From NCBI GenBank assembly GCA_004154925.1, contig QJNS01000131.1, forward strand, positions 150,999 to 214,998: a DNA stretch of 64,000 bases. The letters are read 5' to 3'. This document shows positions 48,401 through 61,500 of this stretch, piece by piece; the first letter of the stretch is position 1; every line of letters starts with the position of its first letter. This DNA is from Monosporascus cannonballus (lineage: Eukaryota; Ascomycota; Sordariomycetes; Xylariales). A program made the position numbers and the translations under genes. The notes beneath the pieces were generated by a model, which saw only the letters and a list, made by a program, of their open reading frames with translations, did not search any database and was not told the origin of the DNA.

Positions 48401-51400
48401 TAACTATCTTATTATATTGGAAATACAAAATAAAATACATTGATATCCCGTTATAATTAACTACGAAACTTAAAACGGAAGTTATATTATATCAATTACT
48501 ATTAATAAATTGAAATTATGATGAAAATATAAATTAAAATCTTGTATAATTAGAAATATCAAAAATTAAAATTTGGCTTACGATAACGGCCACATTTAAT
48601 GCGAAATTAATTATTTCAAAATTATTGTTTAAGAACAATATACAATAATTGAATTTCGATATTATTTTATTTCGAAATTAAAATATAAACTTGGAAAACC
48701 CGTTATTATATTATTATAGGGCTTTACTTTATTAAAAAAGCAACTAAATAAAATTTGTTTTATATTTTATACATATATACAGAAGTATAAAAATAGGGAG
48801 TTTAATATTAGGTCAGAAGTAATAATAAATATAAACGTAAAAATACGATAAAACCTTTTTTAATTAAAAGGATAAAATATAAGAAAAGGGAGTTAAAATA
48901 TACGACGTATTATTATTATTATTAAAACTAAATTAAAATAACTAAATAACTATTTCAAATAAAAACGTAAAGATTTAAAAGATTTAATTACTATATAATT
49001 GCAATATTTTATATTATATATAGCTCTTTTTTAACAAAAAAGTTGAACTTATTAATATATAATAAATACTATTTTAAATAAGTTTTAGAAAACCATATTT
49101 ATGAAATTTTACTTTATTTATAATTTTAACGGAAATAAATTACATATTCTTCAGAAGAATATCCAAAACAATGAGTGTAAAAAACTAGATTCGATTTTCG
49201 AAATTATTTATAAAATTCCTGATCTGTTTTAGATTTAAAAATAATAAATAATGATTTCTAATTAAATTCAAATAGTTAAATAATGATATTATTTTTAATT
49301 ATAAATATTAAAATTCAATTATATAAAACCTAATAATTTTATTAAAAGTTAAAAAACATAACTATAAAGTCAGTTTCAAAAATATACGAATTGTTTAAAT
49401 ATATCATTACTTTAAGAAAGTTTACGAACGTATTAATAATATTTTAACGGATAATAAGTTATATATTACGAAAATATCGCGCAATATTTAATATATAATA
49501 TTTCGACAATAATTTGATTTATTCGAAAAGGGAGAAAATATATATAAAATGCGTTTATAACGCTTTTTAAACATTATCAAACGTTAATTTGATATATAAA
49601 TAATAAAACAAATATATTATTATTTTAAAAATATCAAAGTAAATGTAGAAAATATCATTATAACTATAAAAGAATAAACGAGAATTATAATAACAATATC
49701 CAGATAATTTTTAAATTTATTGATTATAAATAAAACCCTGCTGAAAGCTTTAATAGAATTTAAATAAACACCATAAATTAAAAACACGTTTTAAGAAATC
49801 AATAATGCAATTATTAATAAATTAATATTGAATATATGCGATTTAATACTTTTCGTTAAATTTAAAACGGATACATTAAAATATATAATAAACGTAATAA
49901 TCTGATAATAAAATAATTAAAGCAAAGTATATCTTATTATATTCTTTTGATACAAATTAAAAGAACCAAATTTAATTATGCCATTTTAAACATAATATTT
50001 ATAGTTATCATTATAGTTTTTTTGAAAACATAAGAATTTTCTTAAGAAACGTTTTATTGAATTAATATTTATACTAATTATTAAAATCTTATTTATTTTT
50101 TAAGACCAAAGATTTTACGAAATAATAATTATTAAGTGGAAAAAAAATAACGAATTTGAATTTCGTTATTATTTACAAAAAAAACTTAAAATATAAAAGA
50201 ACAAGTACTTTTTACAAACGATTAAGTATCGAACAAAAATTAGTTAAAGTTAACTATATTATTTTCGATATTACTCTAAAAAATATTTACGCTTATATTA
50301 AATTTTAACAATACGAATCAATATTATATAGCATGTAATAAAAGATTTAAAAAGATATAAAAATACTTTATTAAAAATAAAAAGAATTAGTAAATTACAA
50401 ATTCTACGAAAATGCTAAAGGAGTCTGATATCTAATGTATACGAATATTAATGATATAAATATATAAAGGTTTATAAAATTTTAAAATAATAATTTAAAA
50501 TATTTCAGAATATGATAGCCTTTATAACAAAACCAAAATATAATAATATAAATCTTACGAAAAATTATAACTATTATCTGTTTCAAAAAAACCATAAAAC
50601 TCGATTATTATAAATTTCATTATAAAATTTTCTTTATATAAAAGTCGAGCGACAAAACAATATTATCACAGTATTTCGTTATAGTTGATAGGTTTACCAA
50701 AGTTACTTTTTTAATCTTACAAAAAAATACTAATACAGAATAAATAATATATATTTTTTGGAACATATCTTGAATATGTACGGATTATTATACGAAATTA
50801 TTTGTAATAAAAAATTATATTTAGGTTAAAGTTTTATTAAACCTATTTAATACAAATCAAATCAAATTATAAATTATTTAACGTATTTAAACTTTGAACA
50901 GATAAATAAACAATACTAATAACTTAAATATTAAAACCGCATTTAAAATATTACATGTATTACAAATAAAATATTTATATTAAAAACAATCTATTATTTA
51001 ATTCATTTATAATATTAATTACTATAAAAATATTAATATAACTTTATTAAACGCAAATTTTAAATTTATATCAAATATTTATAAAAATACGTACAACAAA
51101 TCTATCGAGATTAAAATAATATAAATATTAGAATAATTTAAATAATTATAACCAAAAAATAGCACTAAAATCCAAATTTATACGCCATTAAATCAGGAAA
51201 TATTATAATAATAGTATATTAACGAAATTGATTTTTCAAATAGAAAAACACAATTTATTTCCTTATAAAATAAAATTAAACAAAAAAACTCAACAAAAAT
51301 TAGATTTCAAAAATATCGATTTATATAAAATCGTAAAAAGATTTCTCAAAAAATACTTCCTAATTAAAGCTTTTATCAAAAGTTAAATTTTATCTAGTTT

Positions 51401-51680
51401 CTTATATTTTCTTATTTAAATTAGCAGTAAATATTATAAAAGTACATATAAAACGAAATAGTATCGAAATACAAATCGAAATCATATATAAAATAGAAAG
51501 AGTTCTTAATATATAAAAGGAATACGGATTTACCTAGTGTTTAATCAAATAAAAAAACATCTAGATTTCGAAATTATCTAAAAACCCGCGAAAATCTCAT
51601 AAATGGCTAGCACCTGTTAAAAAACTTTCACCAGTAATAACGAAATTATTAAAGAAAATTTTCTAATTAAGGTTGATAAA
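48400..51680 (+). pseudogene. E4 pol (RT-RH-IN-chromodomain), RIP-broken
   Basis: RT-like text starts near 49190. The catalytic tetrad is Tyr-Phe-Asp-Asn at 49499-49510, followed by LIYS as in gypsy RTs. Integrase-like sequence spans about 50400-51300. A chromodomain near 51470-51600 reads YLVFNQIKKHLDFE..., the equivalent of YLVHWKGYPDSE. Stops are frequent. Confidence 0.75.
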
Positions 51681-53714
51681 AAGCCAGCTCGACAAGCTAA
51701 AACCGGACAAATTAAAGGGAATAACAAGTTACGCTAATATAGTTGCGGCGGCCTTAGCGGCAGCCTATTTTTCTCCTTATTTCTGCTTTTTTATTACCTT
51801 ATTAAAATCAGGCCCTATTTTAGAAGTTGTAGCTACGTGTACAGCGTAATTGTAGCTAAATAACTTTTAATATTACGTTAACCTAATTTATAAAAAACTT
51901 ATAAAAATAACAAAACTTTTAAAATAAGATCTAGTAATAAGTTATAATTTTTTGACCTTGATTAATCTCGTTTAACATAAAATGTTTTATTTTTTAATAT
52001 AAATTTGTAAATACAATAATAACAAAAAACAACACAAAATAAAAAGAATTATATTTATATAAAGTTATAAAAGAGTCTTTTAACGATATAGAAAAATTTT
52101 AAAGCCGATTTAATTTAATTAAAATAATTTTAAAAAATTAATTAATATTATTTTTAATTCGAAACGCCTTTATAATTACGATAACATAATTATTGTATAT
52201 AATGTTTATTTATAAGCTTTTTAAAGATAATGTAATATAGAAAAAACCCGTTTCATTATATTTTTACTTATACAGATTATATAATTATTACGTTATAATT
52301 TTAAAGGTATTTCGATCTTAATTAATTTTATTTTTCTTATAATTACGAGACAAAAATAATAATTCGTATAGTTAAAAAATATTAAATATGTTTCTTCTAT
52401 ATCAAGTGTATTAGAAAAGCCGGATATACAATAATGTAATCGATAATTATGCTATCATAACTATAAAAGGGTTTCGATGGCTTATTTTTAAAATTTAAAT
52501 TTAACCGTATTAATTTTAACAGTTTTTTTTCAACTATTTCGATAAAGTCCAATATATATATTAACTTATATTTAATACATATATATAATATTAAACTTAT
52601 CGAGGTTACATAAATTACGTCACAATTATAAAAATTTCTCGGATTTAATTACTCTTAAGCTTTTTAAAATTACGACGTAATAAAAATAATCTATACAAGC
52701 AGAAGTATAGTTGAACGGATTTTCCTATACTAAATTACCTTTAAACGGCCTATGCCAAAATAATATACGCAGTATTTGCGTTATTGCAATCATAAAAACG
52801 TTACAGTCTGTAATTTTACTCGCGATATTTGCGTTATTACAATTATAAAAATATTATAGTCGATAATTTCGCCAAATTTCAAATTAACTATATTAATCTT
52901 AATTATTATTCAAAAAATTCGAAAACATTCTTATATACGTAGTGATTTATAGGTAGCATATATGTAAAATATTAAAATTATTCCATTTAAATTAATTATA
53001 TAAACGAGAAAAAGATGTTATTTTATTAAAATAAATATTAAATAAACACGTTTTTATATAATTTTAAGTTATGCCTCGTTAGTTTGTTACGAGAATATGT
53101 CATTTAATTAATTAATTTTAGCGTTTTAGCATAATATATAAAAAAGTATATCAAAAAAACGAGCTAGTAAAAGTCTGAGTTAACTAAGGTACCTTTTTTC
53201 ACTTATTTAAGAACTAAAGATTACGTTATAATATTGCGACGCTTTTAAAACGAACTAGAGATTTCTGTTGATATAATTAAATAAATCGCACTAAAGCCTT
53301 ATTTATTTTTTCTTAATACCGACGTTAAATGTTAAGTTAATAACGTTAAAAATTTAACAAATGTTTTTTCGCTAAAGTTTTTTTACATTCGAAATATTAA
53401 TGCTTACGATAAATATTTAAAAAATAATAATAATAAAACATCTATCTTATTTCAAAATCGACCGCGTACTATATATTCTTTATATTGCCAAACATTTTCC
53501 ATTATTTTATATTACAAACATTTCGAAAAATAACAAAAATAAAGTATAAATTCGAAACTAGATCTTTCGCAAACTTTTATCATGTTAATATAACGAGCCG
53601 TAAAAGAACGGGGTTTGCGACGAGTTTTAGAAATACGGAAGACCATGATAAGAAAAAAGTACTTACTAAAAAAAAGAAAAATCTTAAGAAAAAATTTCGA
53701 GAAAAAGGAAATCG
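51681..53714 (+). other. E4 3' internal region, unexplained length
   Basis: About 2 kb between chromodomain and 3' LTR, against roughly 600 bp in E1 and E2. It begins with a less mutated patch (GTTGCGGCGGCCTTAGCGGC near 51741) and continues AT-rich. A Lys-rich frame at 53485-53727 ends at the LTR border. It may be a family-specific untranslated region or hold another decayed insertion; no termini were found. Confidence 0.45.
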
Positions 53715-54093
53715 TTTTACGACCTAATAAACTTAAGTTACGGAAACGGTCGTAACGATAAGGATAATACAACCTACTTTAAAGTTACGTAATAAATAAT
53801 TATTAATACGTTCATGATTATAAAAAACAACCGAAATTATTAAAAAAAAATATAATTATTATAAGTAACGTATTTGGGAATAAGGAATAGAATAAGAAGA
53901 AATTATATATATATATAATTTTTAAAATTTCAACAATAATAACCTATAATAAAATGTTATTACTTAAAATACCTTTAGTATTGCGAGATATAATAAGTTT
54001 CCTCCATTTATTATTTAAAATCCTGTTATAGTTTTATTAATATAAACTCATACGACTAAAATTTAATAGTTAGCTAAACGTATAGTTGTTACA
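53715..54093 (+). repeat. E4 3' LTR
   Basis: 379 bp, TTTTACGACC to GTTGTTACA, preceded by purine-rich GAGAAAAAGGAAATCG. Followed by GTTAA, matching the left flank. Confidence 0.88.
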
Positions 54094-54098
54094 GTTAA

Positions 54099-54960
54099 AT
54101 ACTTAATTTTCTAAATAAAAGGCATGTTTATTAAATATTGTAAGGTTATTATTATAATAATTAAATTTTTAAATAAAGAAATTAAATAAAATATCGCATT
54201 TGTATAACTAGACGCATTTTATATTTAATTACTTATTAACTATAACGCCTTATTATCTTATTTACATTGTATTATAAACTTATTTCCGTATTTTTTACAG
54301 ATTTCACTCTATGTTTAGTAATAAAAACTTTCTTTGATTGTTTTTATAAATACGATATTATAATAATAAACTTTTCGGCCAAAATATAATTTAATAAGCT
54401 ATCTTTATATCGAATTGCATTTAAATATTTAATAGTAATATAAATATACGGTATTTAAATTATTATAGTTATAAAAGAGTTAAAAACTTATTTATTTTTA
54501 ATATTTTATAGTTATAACGTAATAATAATTACTCGTACAACTTTAAAACTTTCTGAATAAACCTGTTTATTATAAAATATATTAAAAGGACGTAGTATAT
54601 AATAAAATAACTGGTAATTGTAGCGTTACAGCTATAAACGCGTTACGATTTGTTATTTTCTAAATTTAAATTTTTCTTATATTAATTATTGTTTTGAATT
54701 AACAGTTTTTGAAAACGTTTATATGTATATTATTTTAAATTTATCTTATATATTATCCAGTAAACGTATTTTTTAGTTTTATAAAATTACGATTTGTTAT
54801 TTATACAAATACAATTTATTAGAAAAACAACTTAGAAATTTTAGTACAAATACTTAAAATAAATCTATTTTTTTCTATAATTCGATTTTAGACTTTACTA
54901 GCTCCTTACAGGGATATACGGTTGGATTTATTAATTTTAATATCTTAACGTAGGCTATAA
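54099..54960. other. AT-rich spacer before second GC island
   Basis: No feature recognised. Composition rises gradually toward about 54900-55000, as if RIP has leaked from E4 into single-copy DNA. Confidence 0.4.
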
Positions 54961-55535
54961 AAATATAACAAAAATAAAAACGATCTAGTATAGGCCCGAG
55001 CTAGATGAGGTAAGTTATATGTGATATGTTATTAATAAGACAATTCAGGAAGTGGGGTTTGAAATTAATAGAGATACGCAGTATACTCGCCTGATTTCCG
55101 TTTCTGTCACTCCTATTGGCAGCTTAAGAGAATTCCATATATAAACACCTACCTTTAAGTTAGTTCGTACCTAGTAATGGTATTGAGACAGCATATAGCT
55201 TCCATTGACATTCAGATATCATCTGAAGCCAGAGATGAAACGTACTCGAAATCTCCAATCTCATCGCGTCTGGCCGGCCAACAATGAATACTTTGCATCG
55301 AACATCAGGTGTTGTAGATAGCTTCTCCGGGGTCCGCTATAGATTTACAATTGTATAGGACACAACAACTTAAACCGTCATTACCCCCGCGTGACCGCCA
55401 CTCCCTTCTGGCTGTATACAAGTGCTTGACATGTTTGGGGGAGGAAGGAAAGTTGGGTTGGGCGCCGGCAAAACAATAAGACCAAGTGCATCAGGTCTAC
55501 CGTTTGGGGACGATAAATCGCGTCCCAGGGTTGTT
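54961..55535. other. GC-island DNA 3' of prefoldin gene
   Basis: Normal-composition single-copy-looking DNA. The part next to 55536 should be the prefoldin 3' untranslated region. A 61-codon - strand frame at 55370-55555 overlaps the coding end in another frame and is incidental. No second gene could be supported. Confidence 0.45.
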
Positions 55536-56072
55536 TCATGAAGCGCTCTCTCCACCTCCTCGCAGCATGCGATCGATCTGATCCTTGCTGTTTTTCTGCG
55601 AAACCTCCAGGTAGTGCAATCTCTTGCCTAAGCTTTCGACGTCACTTTCCATTTCCTTGATCCGGGAATCCAATTTGCCCTTCATTTCAGATAAAGGAAG
55701 CGCCACAAACCTGTCATGGGCATCTATTAGCCAACCTGTCAACCATTCTGGCATGTCGGTTCTGACCGAGGCAATCGCCACCATCAACCGCAAGCGGGGC
55801 GGGGACGGGCACGAACATTTTACCGACGCCTTCAAAGATGTTTGTGTCAGGGGGCAGCGCAGACAATTCGGTGTGTGTCAATTGAGCCATTCGCATCTCC
55901 CGCTGCTTGGAAGCCTGCTGCGTCCTCACGAGCGAGATCTGCTGCTGAGCTGCGATGGCCTGCGTCTCGACCTCGCGTAGCAACTGCGAATGTCAGCCTA
56001 TCCATTCCCCAACATGGGCGGGCAATGTATACAGCTTCGCACCTTTTGCAATGCCTCGTTTGATATTGACAT
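55536..56072 (-). CDS. Prefoldin subunit 1, three exons, intact
   Basis: This subunit belongs to prefoldin, the cytosolic six-subunit co-chaperone that holds nascent actin and tubulin and passes them to the CCT chaperonin. Exons on the - strand are 56072-56043, 55983-55817 and 55710-55536 (TGA at 55538-55536), giving 372 nt and 123 residues, normal for the family. The start MSISNEALQK is the usual prefoldin-1 N-terminus. AIAAQQQISLVRTQ (about 19-32), SKQREM (35-40), EGVGKM-FV (61-68) and SLGKRLHYLE (92-101) are its hallmark blocks. These form the two coiled-coil helices joined by beta hairpins of a beta-type subunit. Both introns have GT-AG ends and branch-like sites, and the second splits codon 66. 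There are no stops or RIP changes, although transposons lie 1.4 kb to the left and 0.9 kb to the right. It is very probably functional. Confidence 0.93.
55711..55816 (-). other. Prefoldin intron 2
   Basis: 106 nt, donor GTTCGT (not the preferred GTATGT/GTAAGT), acceptor ATGACAG, with GCTAATA as a likely branch site about 15 nt before the acceptor. Splicing here joins AT to G, restoring Met66 and the conserved GVGKMFV block. Confidence 0.85.
55984..56042 (-). other. Prefoldin intron 1
   Basis: 59 nt, donor GTGCGA, branch-like GGCTGAC, acceptor TTCGCAG. It lies directly after codon 10. Small size and branch site near the acceptor are typical of filamentous fungi. Confidence 0.9.
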
Positions 56073-56330
56073 GATTTTCTGATTTCTTTCCTAGATATCC
56101 AGATAAGGTGGTGATGCGATTATTTCTGATTGGTGCCGGGTTTGAATGGAGAGAAAAGAGGGTGTGTTCCAAGAAGAAGGACGCTAGCGATTTGAACCCA
56201 CTGAATAGATATTGTTACGGCTCTCACCGGTATGTTATTACGTATTTAGCTCTTATTCAGATAAATGGATAACCTGCTACATAAACGAGTTAATTATATA
56301 AGAAGGTGGGTCGGTTTGTTTTCAAAAAAT
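56073..56330 (-). promoter_or_regulatory. Prefoldin upstream region with CCAAT box
   Basis: CCAAT on the - strand at 56129-56133 (ATTGG on +) lies about 57 bp before the start codon and is a candidate site for the fungal CCAAT-binding complex. G+C falls off after about 56240, so the whole promoter is probably short. No TATA box is evident. Confidence 0.5.
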
Positions 56331-56973
56331 TTAATGCATTAATAGCAGTAATTTACTTTATACTAGTTATATTTTACAACTTTATATTTTATTAAAAATA
56401 TAATTAAATAATTAAAGTTTGCTTATATATTATGGTGTTAAAGCGTATATAAAAATCATACTGGAATTAAAAAAAATATTTTGATTTGCTTTGTAAAACA
56501 GTACTATATATATTATTACATCGTCTTTTTTTAAAATAATTGAATTTATTGAAAAACTTGTAAAATATTTAAATTCTAAGGCTTTACTATGGTCGATTAG
56601 TATATAATGTAATTAGCGACCCTATAATATATATTCGCAAATATTAAACGATTTAATCTTTTGCGATTTATTTTTTAACTTTCTTTAACCTATAGCTTAT
56701 TTTAGCTAGCTTGTTTTATATTTTTTTAATATACTTTTATATACTGCGCTAAGGTACTAAAATTAATTAATTAAATAGCATATTGTTGTAACGAGCCAGC
56801 GAGGCCTAAGTTGAAGTCGTACAAAAACGCTTTTCGTTACGACTTTTTTTAATAATATTATCAATTTCTTTTATTTTTTTTAAAATCAATCTAAATCAGA
56901 TAAGTTTGATATTTTGTATATGCGTTAAGTATAAGCTAGTATATATATAGAAATTTTTTCGATTGTTTCAAAA
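56331..56973. other. AT-rich spacer between prefoldin gene and E5
   Basis: No gene. An 8-bp inverted repeat (AAGTCGTA ... TACGACTT, about 56812-56843) could fold. The stretch around 56790-56815 (ACGAGCCAGCGAGG) weakly resembles the R2 end. Confidence 0.4.
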
Positions 56974-57160
56974 TGTGATGGGGCTGTATGGAGCCCTATT
57001 ATAGAGCACCGGACAAACGCCGGTACCAAGCAGCACTAGCGCAGCGCCTTATATGCGAACATATATAACTGTATTTTCATCTTCCCTTTTTTTCTTTTTA
57101 GCTAAAAAATAAACTTTTATTAGCAATTAATTACAAACTGTTTAGATAAAACCTTTTACA
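56974..57160 (+). repeat. E5 5' LTR
   Basis: It starts TGTGATGGGGCTGTATGG, with well-kept GGACAAACGCCGGTACCAAG and GCGCAGCGCCTTATATGC, and ends CCTTTTACA. Confidence 0.88.
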
Positions 57161-57199
57161 TATTTTTTTAGCTTATTATTTAATAAAACAAAAAAACGT

Positions 57200-58500
57200 T
57201 TGGAATTAAATATTAAGATTTTCGAACGCTTTTTACGGGGCCTAATAAAGGGCCTTTATTAACCTAACGTTATAAAAGGTATTTAGCGTTATAACGGAAA
57301 CCTTAATAAGCTCGATAGCGGCTATGAAATAACGTATAAATTATTAGTTCGAAAAAAATACCTTAATTTCTTAAATATATAAATATGCAATATAAGGTAA
57401 ACAAAACATTAATATAAGCGGCCGAATCACTTAAAAACGGCTTAATTATTTAATAAAAATTTATTATTTAATTATAAATTCGGAACGTAATAAGTTTTAC
57501 GAATACCGACTTTTCTTTATTTTAATAACGATCGGAAACGTAATTAGGCTATTCCGTAAAAACGGTTCGAACGACCGAACTAATAATAGAAACCAAGCAG
57601 AAGCTATTATTTTAGCCGGAGAAATTCGACGGGACAAAAAAAGATTCACCGGATAATACGTATTTATAACTTACAAACTTAAAATAAACGTTATTTTCGT
57701 AAAAAGAATTTATACATAATTTTACGTTATATACGAAAAGTTTACAATTAATATATAACGTACGGTTCTTATTTATTATATTACCAGAGGCCTAAATAAT
57801 ATTTATAATTCTCTCGGTTTTCTTTAAGTATTATACGAATAATATAATAATCGGCATAAGAAAAAAAATAACCGAAAGTTTTTAAAATTTAAAGTAAATT
57901 AATAATACGAAATTTTCGTTATTTTATTTTTTTTTCGAAAATATATTAATAAATATAAAAAGGATTACTTAATTTACGGAAATAAAATTTACATTTTTTT
58001 AAAAAAAATATTAAATAAAAAATTTATTTAAATTTTGATTTTAATAAATTTCCTTAAAAGCTATGACGTATAAATAAATAAGGTAATAAAAATTGCCGGA
58101 CGTCTTAAAAATAATATAACAAAAAAACGAATAATTTTTTAATAATTTAATTAAACGGTAATAACTAAATACGGAATAACCTAGATAACGATATAAGTAT
58201 AACGGATATTTCGGTAATAAGACGGCAAAAGCAAAAATCCCAAATCTTACTTTTAACGCCAAAATAATATGCATAATAAATAATTCAAAAAAACGGAACG
58301 TTCATAAAACGAAAAACCTCTGCTTACGTTATAGGCGTCCTAATTATAAGGCGGATTGCTACACGTTTTTATTAAAAAGAAATATAAAAAAAATCAATTC
58401 GTTAAAAACGTATAAAGATAAAAAGTCGGAATTTAAAAACAAAAAAGAAAAAAAGTAATTCCTAAATATCGGCACGTTTAGGAACAAAAAATAACCTAAG
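57200..58500 (+). pseudogene. E5 gag, RIP-broken
   Basis: A zinc-knuckle-like motif at 58321-58359 reads Cys-Leu-Arg-Tyr-Arg-Arg-Pro-Asn-Tyr-Lys-Ala-Asp-Cys, where Tyr replaces the second Cys and the His. The last spacing is one residue shorter than standard CCHC. The upstream capsid region could not be outlined exactly. A - strand frame at 58041-58274 is a shadow. Confidence 0.6.
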
Positions 58501-58559
58501 CCGAAATAAAAATCGCAAAATATGGACGGTATTTTATTTACTATTAATATTTATCTTAA

Positions 58560-61500
58560 TTAAAAAGATTTATGGAAGTTTTTATTAATTAAGGATATAA
58601 ATATTTCACTTTAATAAGCGAAACGTTCGTAAAACGTTTACGGTTACCGCATATTCCAATACAATTACGCGAATTAAAAAAACTTAAAAAAGAGCCGATA
58701 ATAATAAGGAAGAATTAAGAGAATAATATATATAAAGATACATATCGACGATTTTAAGGCCAAAATAATTATATATATTATTAATAACCTTAATTATCTT
58801 TTAATTTTAAAAAAACTTTGAATAAAACGTTAAAATGTTATATACGTAACGTAAAAATATTTTTAACGGTAAACGCAGTAAATTATATAAGATTTTACAA
58901 AAAAAATTATAAGGCCTAAGGAAATAACGTACGAATAGTTTGCGAAACAAAAAGAATTTTAATTGCCGCCTTTAGAGCAAAATTTCGAAAAATAAAAGAA
59001 AATTAAAACATTAAACAAGAAATTTAATTATTTTTAGTTATTTTGGCCGATATTAATAAGGCGTTAACATCTAAAAAAAATAAAGATGAACGAAAAATTT
59101 CCGTTTAAATTAAAAGCATTTCGAAAATTATTTAATAAAAATTTAAATAACGCCTTTTCTTAATTCCGTCCCGGAATAAATTATGCGATTCTATTACGGA
59201 AAGACGAAAAAAGAAAAAAAATATTAATATTATAAAGGCCTTTATATAATATAATTTAAAACAAATTATTAACTTTAAGGAAAACCTTAACCAAATTTTT
59301 AAATAAAAGGCATATCCGTACAAATAATTTGCCTATAAGGGCTCCGGTTTTATTTATAACAAAAACCCGCAAAAAGATTACGTTTTAATTATAATTATTA
59401 GGCGTTAAATATAATAACCGAAAAAGACCGTTATTTTTTATGTTGTATTTCGAAAACTTTAAGGTTATTTTTTTACGTTAAATAATTTATAAAAATAAAC
59501 GTTCGAATAACGTTTTATAAAATTAAGATTAAAAAAGAAAATAAATAAAAAACGGTATTCCGAATGCGTTTCGATTTATACGAATAACTGGTAATACCGT
59601 TTGGCTTATACGGGATTTCCGTAACCTTTTAATAATATGTTAATAAGGCCTTAAAAAAATACCTTAACGTTTTTTGCTTAACGTATATAAACGATATCCT
59701 TATTTTTCCTCCGGATCGAAAAAGGATTATATGCAAAAAGTAAAAAAGCTTTTAAGCCGTTTAAGAAAAACGGATTTAAATCTAGATATTTCTAAGTGTG
59801 AATTCGCCGTAAAAACGACAAAATATCTTGGATTTATTATAAACGCCGGAAAAGGGATACGAATAGACATCGAAAATTTACGCGCGATTAAAAAATAAAA
59901 ATGTTCCAAAATGCTTAAGGGATTCCGATATTTCCTAGAGTTCGCAAATTTTTACCGCAATTTTATAATTTATTACGCGGATATATTAGTACCGTTAATA
60001 GCATTAACCCAAAAAAAACCTTATTCCGTTAAAGAGAAAAATAACGTTCGAATATTTTAAAAACTTCTTTATAACGGAATCGATCTTAACGTAATAAAAT
60101 TCCAAAAAACTTATAATATTAAAAATAAATTATGTAAAAATAAAATATAAATATTATTTATCCTAAATTAATAAATTAAAACTATTATACGCGGTTATTT
60201 ATTATTTTAAAAAATTAAATTCCGTTAAAATTAATTACGAAATACATAATAAAGAATTTTTAATAATAATAAATTACTTAAAAACGTAAAATATGGAATT
60301 ACGTAACATAATAACCTTATTTAAGATTATTACCGACTATAAAAATTTAAAATATTTTATAATTATTAAAATGTTAAACGAACGTTAAATAAAATAATTT
60401 AAAAAATTATCCCGTTTTAATTTTTATTTCGAATTCCGCATCGGCCGTTTAAATATTAAGGCCAATATATTTTCGCGTAAAAAAAAATATGCTTACAAAA
60501 GAAAACGATAATTAAAAAACAGTATAAAAATTTTAATTAATAAAGGATAAGTAATTACTTGCATTATTTACAAAATGTTAAAAATATATTAAAAATACGA
60601 TAATTATTAATAATATTAAAGTTAAAGGTAACGGGTTATTTCGAAAAACGCAATAATTTTAATATTACCAAAATTTCCAGAAACTTTAAAACATAAGGTT
60701 AAAACATAATACAAATTATAACCGTATTATTAAGATTATTATAAAAAAGAACATAATTTTTTAGCAGAATTAAAATTATTAATATCGATTACAAAATACA
60801 CTTTAAACGTTGAGAGCTTTTTTAATTTCGGAAATATCTTTAAATTTTAAATTAGAAACCGTTTAAAATGGCTTTAATATAAAATATTTACGATATTTAT
60901 ATAATAAGTTACTTAAATAAAAACATTACGATAACGATATTTTCGAAAAACTTTTTTTGGCCGGATATATATCGCATAATAAGGTAATTTTGCAGGAATT
61001 ATAACATATGCGGGCATAACAATATATAAAAAAATAAAAATAAATTATTAAAATTATTTTCGATTTTCGAACGATTTTAAAGCGATTTATGAATTAATTT
61101 TATAATTAATTTATTAATTGCTTTTAAATATAACCTATATTTTTTAATAATTATAATAAACCAATTATTTAAAGTAATTACCCTAAAAATAATACGTATA
61201 ATAAATATAAAAATATATACGAAAGTATTCGTAAAAATATATTAAATATTCCATATTTTTATAACGTATTTGTAATAAGAATAAAAACAGCTTTTCTCGG
61301 AAATAATATTCGTAATTAATAACCGAAATACGATTTCGATAAAATTAAATCTTTTTTTATTTTACGGATATTATGTTAACCCGATTCCTTAAATAAAAAA
61401 TAATTTAGCAAATAAAAAAGTCTATATATAAAAATAAAAGATTTCGTTAAAAATTGCAAAAAAGTACGGAATTAGCTTAAGCCGCGATAGTAACAATTTA

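Larger units (their letters stand above)
46096..54093 (+). mobile_element. E4: diverged Ty3/gypsy chromovirus with GTTAA duplication
   Basis: LTRs at 46096-46474 (approximate end) and 53715-54093, flanked by GTTAA on both sides (46091-46095 and 54094-54098). The internal order is gag, RT (Tyr-Phe-Asp-Asn at 49499-49510), integrase and chromodomain. LTR landmarks such as AAAGTTACGTAATAAAT and AAGGTTTAATA are shared with E1 and E2, but the 35-bp units are absent, so it is a related subfamily. It is longer (7998 bp) than E1 and E2 because of a foldback insertion and about 1.4 kb of extra 3' sequence. Confidence 0.88.

Noticed and set aside
53485..53772. Overlapping 80- and 86-codon frames on opposite strands
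   Set aside because: Lys-rich or Phe-rich text from AT-rich DNA next to the E4 polypurine tract; both run into the LTR border.
55624..56063. + strand frames of 118 and 73 codons over the prefoldin gene
   Set aside because: They are antisense shadows of the spliced prefoldin exons, where conservation is clear on the - strand.
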